Positions 34,996 to 43,009 of a DNA stretch of 64,000 nt are shown in pieces. Both the position numbers and the translations under genes were made by a program. Under the pieces are notes generated by a model. The model saw only the letters and a list, made by a program, of their open reading frames with translations, was not told the origin of the DNA and did not search any database. Every line of letters starts with the position of its first letter. Position 1 is the first letter of the stretch. Source of the DNA: G963669295 sp963669295 (GTDB taxonomy: Bacteria; Bacteroidota; Bacteroidia; Flavobacteriales_D; CALLUQ01); NCBI GenBank assembly GCA_963669295.1, contig OY769938.1:1364001-1428000 (forward strand). Reading direction: 5' to 3'.

Positions 34996-35013
34996 GAGAC
35001 CTACACTAAAACA

Positions 35014-38001
35014 TTACTGCAACACTGTAATGTGTCCTGTTACCTCATGGTACTCTCCTCCTTCCGACAACACATCAATTACATATACATATACCCCATC
35101 TGGAACTATGGTTCCTTGATAAGTTCCATCCCAATGTGCATCCAATTCGCTCGACTCGAACAGCAACTGCCCCCATCGATTAAAAATCATCAAGTGCAAT
35201 TCTTCTACTCCCTCATGTACTGGAAAATAAATATCGTTGATGCCATCGCCATTCGGGGTAAAAATATTGGGTGACCACAACACAAATTCTGTGTTGGGCA
35301 ATACATCTATCCACACCGAAAACGAATCAACACATCCCCACTCGTTTTCAACAATAAGCCATGGATTATAAGTGCCTTCTTGCTCATATAAGTACGATGC
35401 ATCTATTCCTGAAGAAATAGCGCCATTCTCATCAAAGTTCCAGGTATAACTTAAGTTACCCATTCCACTCGACTGGTTCAAAAAATCTACATCCAGTGGT
35501 GCTTCTCCTGATAAAGGAACAGCAAGAAAACTGGCGGTAACCGAACTAACACTTACCAGTACCGAATCCAGTACACTACACCCATTTGCATTCGAAATTT
35601 CCACATAGTAGTAAGCAGTAGAAGTAGGAGTTACTGTAACAACATCATCTGTTATCGATGAAATATTGTTGTTAGGTGACCATTGGTACATGGTGCCTCC
35701 GGTAGCAGTTAACACCGCCTCATCACCCAAACATATCAAGGTATCAGCACTCAATGTATGTTGTATATCAGAAACATCAATACTAACCGAATCAATTGCA
35801 CTACAACCATCATTATTAGTAATTGTCACATAGTATGTAGTATTCGCAGCAGGCCAAACGGTAGCGGTATTACCACTAACACTTAGCGTAGGGCTAGGTT
35901 GCCATGCAGGAGATCCACCATTAATAACAATATCGGTAGAATCACCTAGGCAAATGGCATTGTCGGTTGTTATGATATAATTAACCTGTGAAATACTTGC
36001 AATAAGCGAATCTGTATTTTGGCAGCCATTCGCATCGGTTACCGTTACGTAATAAGTAGTATCGTTTGGCGGTGTAACCCATGGGTCGTGAATGGTAACA
36101 TCACTCACTGTAGCGGCTGGAGTCCAATCATAAGTAACAAACCCTGCAGTAGCATTTACCTGTACACTATCTCCTTCACACACTACTACATCACTACCAG
36201 CATCAATAATAGGCAAAGGATTAACATTTACCATAGTATCTAATGTTACCAGACATCCAAAAGAGTTGTCGATAACATCTACAGAGTAGGTGCCAGCAGC
36301 ATATACCGTAATAGTCGAATCGGTAGAGCCCGTTGACCAATCGTAAGTTGTATTTAGGGGATCAAGTTGCCCAGTAACTCCCAATTGCACACTATCGCCA
36401 ATACAAAAATCAACTGGCCCTGATGTAGTTAACTGCAATTGTGAAGAATACACATAAAGCGGTTTGCAAAAGGTGTATACATTACCACAGTTGTTAGTAA
36501 TCTCAATGCAAATTGTATCCATCACTGCACTGCCTGGAACCACCTTTATTGAATCGGTAGCTTGTCCACTTGTAATGGACCAATCTTGAGCCATGGTCCA
36601 GTTATAGGTAGCCATAAACCCAAGCAATGAGGTATCGATAGAAAAGGTATTGAGCGTCCCTGCACAAATAGTGTCTGGCCCAACAATATCTAAATTGGGA
36701 GCATTTATATAGGTACATTTACAATATACAGATCCACCAGAAGTAACTGAAACGCTTGGTACTTGCTCATTACCATAGTTTTGAATGTTGTGCCCATTCC
36801 CCACCATAATTGCAGTAGGCATTGTTACTAATGAAATGGCACTGTTTTCACAATACGTCTGACCTGTGCTATCGGTTTTCACCAGAAAGAAGTCTTCATT
36901 TCCCATACCAAAACTTGCCGTAGTTCCTCCCATCACAAATCCACCTGTAGCGGTTTGTTCTACATGATATCCATCTTCTGTGTCTGCTACTCCTCCATAT
37001 CCATGCGCCCATAGCAATGTTCCCGAACTGTCTACTTTCATGAGCATGGCCTCATTGTCATAGCTACCTGTTTGCCCTGCAGCAATCACACTACCATCGG
37101 CAAGTAAAGTGAAGTCATAAATGATTTCTCCTGCTGCTTGTCCATAGGTATTGCTCCAGATGAGGTTACCCAGACTATCTGTTTTAAGAATTAACGCATC
37201 GTTAGCCCCCATTCCAGATGAATTTGAAGCTCCTCCCAGAATAATATCCCCATTAGGCAATTCCTTAATCGCAAATCCGCGTTCATTACCATTGCCAGCT
37301 GCTCCGTATGTTTTCGACCACACCATTGTTCCAGTAGTATCAAAGCGTTGCAGATAAACATCTTCCCCTCCTTGACCATATGAGTTGGTTCTTCCAACTA
37401 CTAAAAAATCACTGTTCATGGCTTGTATTACACCATACGCTCTTTCTGGCATATTATTCCCATATCGCTTTGCCCATAAACGATTTCCTAAACTGTCAAT
37501 TCTTACAATATAGTTATCGTCACTCCCATATCCTGCCCCCCATGTCCAGCCTACCAAAACAAACCCATCGTGAGTAGGTGTAAAGTTGAAGCTACCATCA
37601 CGTTGGCCGCCACCATACATTTTTTGCCAAAGTATGTTGCCATTTACATCAAGGCATACCATGAGCATATTTTGACTACCGGGACCAAAAGTTTGCGTAG
37701 CACCCGCGACATATATTTTTCCGTTTTTGTAATGCACTGCTTTTACACGTTCAAATGCAGATCCTCCCAACACCTTACTCCATTCCAGCTCTCCTGCATT
37801 ATTTACTTTGTTTATAAACATATCCCTATTTCCTGCTCCGTAACTGGTCGTTTCTCCAGCAAGTACATAGCCCTGGGGCATTATGGCCAATCCATGCAAG
37901 CGATCGTTACTGCTGCCGCCATAAGTTTTTTCAAATAACATCTGGCCTGAAGCCAGTGAAACAACCATTAAAGCTAAGGCCGTAAGTAGTATACTCCTCA
38001 T
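35014..38001 (-). CDS. secreted repeat protein with T9SS type B (gliding-motility CHU_C) sorting domain
   Basis: A large exported protein, about 995 residues from the ATG at 38001, which gives a signal peptide ending 'VSLASGQ'. Residues ~25-390 contain blade-like repeats with 'GGxxxD' and 'TxSYGxGxxDxxxxK' cores ('LAGETTSYGAGNRDMFINKV', 'VVGRTNSYGQGGEDVYL'). Then come PKD/Ig-like modules ('CIGDSVQLGVTGQLDPLNTTYDWSTGSTDSTITV'). The C-terminal ~85 residues ('FTPNGDGINDIYFP...FNRWGQLLFESSELDAHWDGTYQG...PDGVYVYVIDV') are the gliding-motility-associated domain. It shares its head with the two upstream-lying paralogues but not their tail. Probably surface-exposed; ligand unknown. Confidence 0.88.
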   Translation of the reverse strand: MRSILLTALALMVVSLASGQMLFEKTYGGSSNDRLHGLAIMPQGYVLAGETTSYGAGNRDMFINKVNNAGELEWSKVLGGSAFERVKAVHYKNGKIYVAGATQTFGPGSQNMLMVCLDVNGNILWQKMYGGGQRDGSFNFTPTHDGFVLVGWTWGAGYGSDDNYIVRIDSLGNRLWAKRYGNNMPERAYGVIQAMNSDFLVVGRTNSYGQGGEDVYLQRFDTTGTMVWSKTYGAAGNGNERGFAIKELPNGDIILGGASNSSGMGANDALILKTDSLGNLIWSNTYGQAAGEIIYDFTLLADGSVIAAGQTGSYDNEAMLMKVDSSGTLLWAHGYGGVADTEDGYHVEQTATGGFVMGGTTASFGMGNEDFFLVKTDSTGQTYCENSAISLVTMPTAIMVGNGHNIQNYGNEQVPSVSVTSGGSVYCKCTYINAPNLDIVGPDTICAGTLNTFSIDTSLLGFMATYNWTMAQDWSITSGQATDSIKVVPGSAVMDTICIEITNNCGNVYTFCKPLYVYSSQLQLTTSGPVDFCIGDSVQLGVTGQLDPLNTTYDWSTGSTDSTITVYAAGTYSVDVIDNSFGCLVTLDTMVNVNPLPIIDAGSDVVVCEGDSVQVNATAGFVTYDWTPAATVSDVTIHDPWVTPPNDTTYYVTVTDANGCQNTDSLIASISQVNYIITTDNAICLGDSTDIVINGGSPAWQPSPTLSVSGNTATVWPAANTTYYVTITNNDGCSAIDSVSIDVSDIQHTLSADTLICLGDEAVLTATGGTMYQWSPNNNISSITDDVVTVTPTSTAYYYVEISNANGCSVLDSVLVSVSSVTASFLAVPLSGEAPLDVDFLNQSSGMGNLSYTWNFDENGAISSGIDASYLYEQEGTYNPWLIVENEWGCVDSFSVWIDVLPNTEFVLWSPNIFTPNGDGINDIYFPVHEGVEELHLMIFNRWGQLLFESSELDAHWDGTYQGTIVPDGVYVYVIDVLSEGGEYHEVTGHITVLQ

Positions 38002-38375
38002 TATAAAACCATTTTTGTTTAACATCAAATGCACATTTAGTTTGGAATCGTTTCATTGCGATCATGTTAGGCATGCATTTTTATTACGCGGTTAGCTTTA
38101 GTGGTTATAATAGGTGCCCAACCTTTTGCCAAGATTACCCAAGGGAAGACGGAGCACGAAAATGTATCAGTAAAAACTATTGTAGACAACAGCAAATTTT
38201 TTACTACTGAGAAATACAAATTAGACAATAGTATCCCTCCATAGGGGTGGAGTTATTCTAATACGTGATTTCAAGTGTGAATTGCTTTACTGAGTTATTT
38301 AAGCATTCGAAAGGAATTATTTCAAGTGTATACATTTCCGCAAACCATACTTAACATTCGTTAGTTAACAGAAAA
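38002..38375. other. intergenic region with one copy of the dispersed ~34-bp repeat
   Basis: No ORF. At 38268-38301 lies a copy of the dispersed repeat described at 40257 and 40681. It starts about 75 bases past the stop of the 607-residue paralogue. Otherwise AT-rich sequence without recognisable features. Confidence 0.6.
38268..38301. repeat. dispersed ~34-bp repeat, copy C
   Basis: Variant of copies A and B with TTTCAAGTGT at the start, then GAATTGCT as in copy B, and TGAGTTATTTAA at the end. It is about 75 bases past the stop of the 607-residue protein gene. Confidence 0.6.
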
Positions 38376-40199
38376 TTACGGCACATATATTTGTTCTGTA
38401 TACAGCATTTCTCCACTCATCACCCTAACAATATATGTACCAACCGGCATAGCAGCCATGGAAAATTGATAATAGCTGGCGCCACTATTAGTCACACTGC
38501 GTTGCAACACCTCTTGTCCCAACTTGTTGTATACGGAGATAATTAATTGATCTTCATTGAAATCGTCTGGCACTTTAATGGTAAGCATCGAGGTAAATGG
38601 GTTCATAATGTGAGTAATTTGACTCACTTTACACGGTGACAATGCACTGGCCTGATAAAAACTAAACTCCCCATTATAATCCACTTGTTTTATTCTATAA
38701 TAAGTCGTTTGATCCATTGCCTGATCCAACCATTGGTAGTGCATTTCTACAATGCTATTCCCGGCACCTGGAATAGTAGCAATAGGCTCAAAGAGTTCGC
38801 CATCGAAAGAACGCTGTAGTTCAAAATAGGCATTATTAGTTTCAGTGGCAGTACTCCATTGAATCAATACTTGATCGCTGTTGCAGGTAGCAGAAAAAGT
38901 CATTAATTCAACAGGCAGTGCGGTACAGGGATCATCAACAACAAAGCCCCCCGCTCCTAAAGTAAAGGATCCCCCGGTAGCATCAGGGCCATCAGTCACT
39001 GTAATTCCAGAAGCTCTGTTGATGGTAATTGTGCTTGTAGTTGGGTTAACTGTTTGCATATGACAGGTAGCTGTACCATCGTTTTCGACAATTAACGCGT
39101 AGAAATCAAAGTTAGCTGCCCAACTATTAGAATGGCCTCCTAAAATAAACTGCTCTCCGGGCGTTAAATCCAATGAGCGAAAATGTTCATCCCCCGTTCC
39201 GCCATATGTACGTGCCCATAAAACATCACCATTACTATCCGTTCTTATCAAGAAATAATCCAATCCGCCTGCGCCATATGAAGCAGTAGTTCCCCCCAAT
39301 ACATAATCGCCATTGGCCAAGACTCTAAGTTCGTACAAAATATCTTCCTGAGTTCCCCCATAAACTTTCGACCATTCCAACACATTAGTACTGCTGTATT
39401 TTAATAACAAAAAGTCGGCATTGCCCGCACCATAAGCAGATGTATATCCTCCTGCCAAGAAACCACCATCCGAGGTATTCTTCACAGAAAATCCATAATC
39501 ACTACCATTAGCACCAAGAATATCCTCCCAAATAAGGTTTCCGTTACTGGAGTTCATCCTCATTAGGAAAAATTGATCACCACCACCACCACCAAATACC
39601 CTCCCACATATAATCAAGTCACCATTGGCAGCTTCCACAACATCATACCCTCGATCTTCAGCACCAGTGTAATCTATCTCCTTATAAAAGAGTAGTGTTC
39701 CCGAAGCATCTACTTTTACTATATATATCTCATTCGATGTCCATCCTAAGCTTACATAATTTCCATCGCTCAACTCCAAAACACGCCACATTGAATCGTG
39801 CACCGCTGAACCTACAAACCTTTGCCAAATAAGGTTGCCATTATAATCAGTTTTATAAAGAAACGCATCAAAGTCAAACCCCGATTTTTTGTTTCCACTA
39901 AAAATCAAATTACCATCGGAAGTCGGTTTCACATCCATGAAACGGTCATTACTTGATGTCCCAAGTGTAAAATCACTTAACACTGTCCCAGAAGTATCCA
40001 TGATTACCGCATAGCAGTCATGATTCCCTTCCCCAAAACTATTCGTACTTCCAGCAATGCATATTCTATTGTCGCTCACATAAGTCATTCGACGACAATT
40101 TTCCGTGTTGGCACCACCAATTAAAACTGAGCTTGCCTGTCCTATAATTTGCTGTTCAGATAACACAAAAAAGACTAGTAAAAACAACCACTTCACCAT
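38376..40199 (-). CDS. secreted beta-propeller-like protein with T9SS type A sorting domain
   Basis: A 607-residue exported protein with a signal peptide ending 'QQIIGQ'. Seven or so blade-like repeats fill residues ~25-380 ('GGANTENCRRMTYVSDNRICIAGSTNSFGEGNHDCYAV', 'VYGGTQEDILYELRVLANGDYVLGGTTASYGAGGLDYFLIRTD'), followed by an FN3-like segment ('LPVELMTFSATCNSDQVLIQWSTATETNNAYFELQRS') and a type A C-terminal sorting domain ('MTIKVPDDFNEDQLIISVYNKLGQEVLQR...MPVGTYIVRVMSGEMLYTEQIYV'). It is the middle of three consecutive paralogues and is very similar in plan to the 603-residue one. Ligand unknown. Confidence 0.87.
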   Translation of the reverse strand: MVKWLFLLVFFVLSEQQIIGQASSVLIGGANTENCRRMTYVSDNRICIAGSTNSFGEGNHDCYAVIMDTSGTVLSDFTLGTSSNDRFMDVKPTSDGNLIFSGNKKSGFDFDAFLYKTDYNGNLIWQRFVGSAVHDSMWRVLELSDGNYVSLGWTSNEIYIVKVDASGTLLFYKEIDYTGAEDRGYDVVEAANGDLIICGRVFGGGGGDQFFLMRMNSSNGNLIWEDILGANGSDYGFSVKNTSDGGFLAGGYTSAYGAGNADFLLLKYSSTNVLEWSKVYGGTQEDILYELRVLANGDYVLGGTTASYGAGGLDYFLIRTDSNGDVLWARTYGGTGDEHFRSLDLTPGEQFILGGHSNSWAANFDFYALIVENDGTATCHMQTVNPTTSTITINRASGITVTDGPDATGGSFTLGAGGFVVDDPCTALPVELMTFSATCNSDQVLIQWSTATETNNAYFELQRSFDGELFEPIATIPGAGNSIVEMHYQWLDQAMDQTTYYRIKQVDYNGEFSFYQASALSPCKVSQITHIMNPFTSMLTIKVPDDFNEDQLIISVYNKLGQEVLQRSVTNSGASYYQFSMAAMPVGTYIVRVMSGEMLYTEQIYVP

Positions 40200-40256
40200 A
40201 GAATTAATGTAGCTTTAAACATATGACACCATCTATTTGAATTATCTTATTGCTTT

Positions 40257-40290
40257 ATTTTAAGGGTAAAGTGCTTGTTTGAGTTATTCA
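40257..40290. repeat. dispersed ~34-bp repeat, copy A
   Basis: Begins TTTTAAGGGT and ends TTATTCAA, with TGCT and TGAG between. It differs from copy B (40681) at 5 of 34 positions. It lies about 60 bases upstream of the ATG of the 607-residue secreted protein (minus strand). Confidence 0.7.
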
Positions 40291-40551
40291 ACAGCAAGTC
40301 AACACAACCCGGTAAAAATCAATAAATTCCCTGCTTTTTTACCGAGTTTTTCGGGAAATTAATACACCTACTTTCTCCAGCACTTTCATCTCCTTACGTC
40401 ACTGATAAACAAATACTTATACTATAGTCTTTTCTTCACATGAAAATGAGCAACTTTGTTTTCTACGCCCCTGCAACGACAAAATTGTAACCAAGCAAGT
40501 ATTACTACTATAGCACCAATTAGGTGTTTGTATGGTACTGGAAAAATGAAA

Positions 40552-40576
40552 GGCGACACTTACAATAAGTGCCGCC
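40552..40576 (-). terminator. intrinsic terminator downstream of the 603-residue paralogue
   Basis: GGCGGCACTTA and TAAGTGTCGCC (minus strand; plus arms 40566-40576 and 40552-40562) pair with one mismatch around a TTG loop, and the minus strand continues TTTCATTTTT. It lies 216 bases past the stop at 40793. Confidence 0.6.
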
Positions 40577-40680
40577 TTCTACAGTTAATCACTGCTAACC
40601 TAAGCATGCTAATCAACCTAACCGCTGCTAAAGTACTTCCATTGAGTTAAGTATTGAGGGCGAGCTATCCTATCACCTAA

Positions 40681-40714
40681 TTTTAAGGGTGAATTGCTAG
40701 ATTGAATTATTCAA
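40681..40714. repeat. dispersed ~34-bp repeat, copy B
   Basis: Same TTTTAAGGGT start and TTATTCAA end as copy A, with a perfect 11-bp palindrome TGAATTATTCA at its end. It lies 79 bases past the stop codon of the 603-residue protein gene, equivalent in placement to the copy at 38268-38301. Confidence 0.7.
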
Positions 40715-40792
40715 GAACTAAATGAGGATGTGTATTTGGAGGTATCAACCTTTATTCCCGCGAGCTGTTATAACAATACCGCTTCATTTAAC

Positions 40793-42604
40793 TCAAGGGT
40801 TAAATGCTTTTCCTGAGTAGAACATTTCCTTTTCTCCAAAAACTTGCACCAACACAACTCCTTTAGGAACAGCTGTAATGAAGAGTTCATTGTCATGGGT
40901 GTTGGAGAAATGACGTTCGGCTATCTTTTGTCCCAATCCATTATAAAGCACCACTGATAGCTTTTGCTGACGTAAAGGTGTTGGTATATGAATCGACAAC
41001 ATGTTCGAATGAGGGTTGATGGTAGAAGTTACTTGCCCTACCTGGCATGGGCTTACTGCTACTGTAGAGAATACTTCCTGATTCCCATTGTAATCCACTT
41101 GCTTAAGGCGATAGTAAGTAAGCTCATCTCTCGCCTTATCAAACCATTGATATTGGCGGCTAACAACACTATTCCCAGCTCCTGGCACAACAGCAACAGT
41201 CTCAAAGGCAACTCCATCCACTGATTGTTGCACCTCAAAATAATCGTTATTGGTTTCTGTAGCGGTTGTCCATTGCACCAATACCCGTTCATCTGTACAG
41301 CTTGCATTGAAGGAAGTCAAATCTACAGGGAGTGCTGTACATGCATTGTCCGTAGCAGACATAAAGCCACCACTCAGGGTAAGTGTTCCCGTGAGTGCCG
41401 CATGATTAAACTTCACTACAATTCCTGTTTCAACAGCTAAAACAACATCACTTACGGTTGGAGTAACCACCTGGCTATAACATGGGGCGTCGCCATTAAG
41501 ATCGGTTTTTACCACTAAAAAATCATCTCTGGCAGCCCAACTGCCTGAACTGCCTGCCAAAATTAATCCACCACCTGGAGTTACATCAATTCCACCTAAT
41601 TGCTCATCTCCGCTTCCTCCATAAGACATGGCCCAATCTACCACCCCCAGATTATCGGTTTTAATCATGAGATAATCATCTCCTCCAATGCCATAACTGT
41701 CCGTGGTTCCTGCTAGCAAATAGCTTCCATCCGACATTACTTTAATGTCATTGATTTCTTCGTTTCCTGTCCCTCCATATGTTTTTGACCATTCAATGGC
41801 GTCGGTATTGTCGTACTTCACTAATAGAAAGTCGTTGCCACCAGCACCAGATGATGCGGTAAAGCCACCAACAAGAAAACCTCCATCTGGCGTTGCTGCA
41901 ATGGCATTGCCATATTCGTTACCTAATCCACCCAAAGCCTGTTGCCATAAAATGTTGCCATTTACATCCATACGAACTACAAACATCTGTTCGGAAAAGC
42001 TAATGGTGCCCCTGCCGCATATAATTAAATCGCCATTGGCCGCTTGTATGATATCGTGGCCACGGTCTACAAAATTGAATCCTAACGTTTGGTCCCATTG
42101 AAATGTTCCTGCAGCATTTAGTTTCACCATGTAAATGTCACCAACATCCCAACCAAGGCCCATAATGCTCCCATCACTTAGCTCCAATACCCTCCAAATG
42201 GTTTCTGGAAATGTTACCGAACCCATGAAACTGGTCCAAATGGTATTTCCTGTAAGGTCACACTTTAGTATAAATCCCTTAAAAGTGCCATCTTTCGTGT
42301 TTCCCCCTAAAATAAGGTTACCATCAGCTGTAGATTCTACATCCCTTACACGATCTCTGTCACCGGTTCCAAACGTATGGGTAATAGATACATTCCCCAA
42401 TGTATCCATAATGACCATATAGCCGTCTTCGTTCCCAGCACCATAACTCTCCGTAATTCCAACAACAAATACCTGATTATTGGGTACGTACAACACCTTT
42501 GCGCATGTTTCGGTATCCGCACCGCCAATGAGTGTGGCATTCTGAGTATGACCAACACTACTAATAATCGAGACTAAAAAAACAATAGAGACAAACCTCA
42601 CCAT
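40793..42604 (-). CDS. secreted beta-propeller-like protein with T9SS type A sorting domain, paralogue
   Basis: A 603-residue exported protein with the same order of parts as its neighbour: signal peptide ('IISSVGHTQ'), blade repeats ('GGADTETCAKVLYVPNNQVFVVGITESYGAGNEDGYMVIMD', 'SKTYGGTGNEEINDIKVMSDGSYLLAGTTDSYGIGGDDYLMIKTD'), an FN3-like segment ('LPVDLTSFNASCTDERVLVQWTTATETNNDYFEVQQS') and a type A sorting domain ('MLSIHIPTPLRQQKLSVVLYNGLGQKIAERHF...VPKGVVLVQVFGEKEMFYSGKAFNP'). The two genes almost certainly arose by tandem duplication. Surface adhesion or ligand binding is an inference. Confidence 0.87.
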   Translation of the reverse strand: MVRFVSIVFLVSIISSVGHTQNATLIGGADTETCAKVLYVPNNQVFVVGITESYGAGNEDGYMVIMDTLGNVSITHTFGTGDRDRVRDVESTADGNLILGGNTKDGTFKGFILKCDLTGNTIWTSFMGSVTFPETIWRVLELSDGSIMGLGWDVGDIYMVKLNAAGTFQWDQTLGFNFVDRGHDIIQAANGDLIICGRGTISFSEQMFVVRMDVNGNILWQQALGGLGNEYGNAIAATPDGGFLVGGFTASSGAGGNDFLLVKYDNTDAIEWSKTYGGTGNEEINDIKVMSDGSYLLAGTTDSYGIGGDDYLMIKTDNLGVVDWAMSYGGSGDEQLGGIDVTPGGGLILAGSSGSWAARDDFLVVKTDLNGDAPCYSQVVTPTVSDVVLAVETGIVVKFNHAALTGTLTLSGGFMSATDNACTALPVDLTSFNASCTDERVLVQWTTATETNNDYFEVQQSVDGVAFETVAVVPGAGNSVVSRQYQWFDKARDELTYYRLKQVDYNGNQEVFSTVAVSPCQVGQVTSTINPHSNMLSIHIPTPLRQQKLSVVLYNGLGQKIAERHFSNTHDNELFITAVPKGVVLVQVFGEKEMFYSGKAFNP

Positions 42605-42746
42605 AACGCTAAATTAACACCACCATTTAGTTGTGCGCGCGTGGAATTACTCTACTGCTGTTTTTTTTATACGAACTGCTTTGTTGGTTTATTTTGAGAA
42701 GAAAAGCATCAACCCTATTTACGCAAGCCATTTAAGGGTAAAGACA
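42605..42746. other. short intergenic region before the tRNA terminator
   Basis: No ORF. It contains the 13-base string TTTAAGGGTAAAG (42731-42743), identical to part of dispersed repeat copy A. Nothing else recognised. Confidence 0.45.
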
Positions 42747-42776
42747 TAAAAAAAGCTTCTCATTTCTGAGAAGCTT
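42747..42776 (-). terminator. intrinsic terminator of tRNA-Gln
   Basis: A 9-bp stem AAGCTTCTC/GAGAAGCTT (42753-42776 with an ATTTCT loop) lies directly past the 3' end of the tRNA, and on the minus strand runs into a T tract (plus-strand A run before 42753). Confidence 0.85.
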
Positions 42777-42778
42777 TG

Positions 42779-42851
42779 TTGCCCGACCAGGGCTCGAACC
42801 TGGACTCTTCTGAACCAAAATCAGACGTGTTGCCAGTTACACCATCGGGCA
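42779..42851 (-). tRNA. tRNA-Gln (anticodon UUG)
   Basis: Read on the minus strand the 73-base gene folds into a cloverleaf: 7-bp acceptor TGCCCGA/TCGGGCA, anticodon stem TCTGA/TCAGA around loop TTTTGGT (anticodon TTG, reading CAA), and T-arm CCAGG-TTCGAGC-CCTGG. The CCA tail is not encoded. A terminator follows on the same strand. Confidence 0.93.
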
Positions 42852-43009
42852 TTGAGGTCTGCAAAATTATACAAATATCTTTTTCTCTCAAATTTTTTTC
42901 ACATTTCATTCAACCAAATTCACACTTGCGTGTATAAACCGGTTGCTCAAAGTTTTCACGAATCTTTCGGCTTATTTTTCTAAATTCGCAACTTTATAAT
43001 GCTTGAAAC

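Larger units (their letters stand above)
40200..40792. other. 593-bp intergenic region between paralogous secreted-protein genes
   Basis: No credible ORF. It holds two copies of the dispersed repeat (40257-40290 and 40681-40714) and a minus-strand terminator-like hairpin at 40552-40576. The terminator lies over 200 bases past the upstream gene's stop, leaving room for a long 3' untranslated region or small RNA. Confidence 0.55.
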
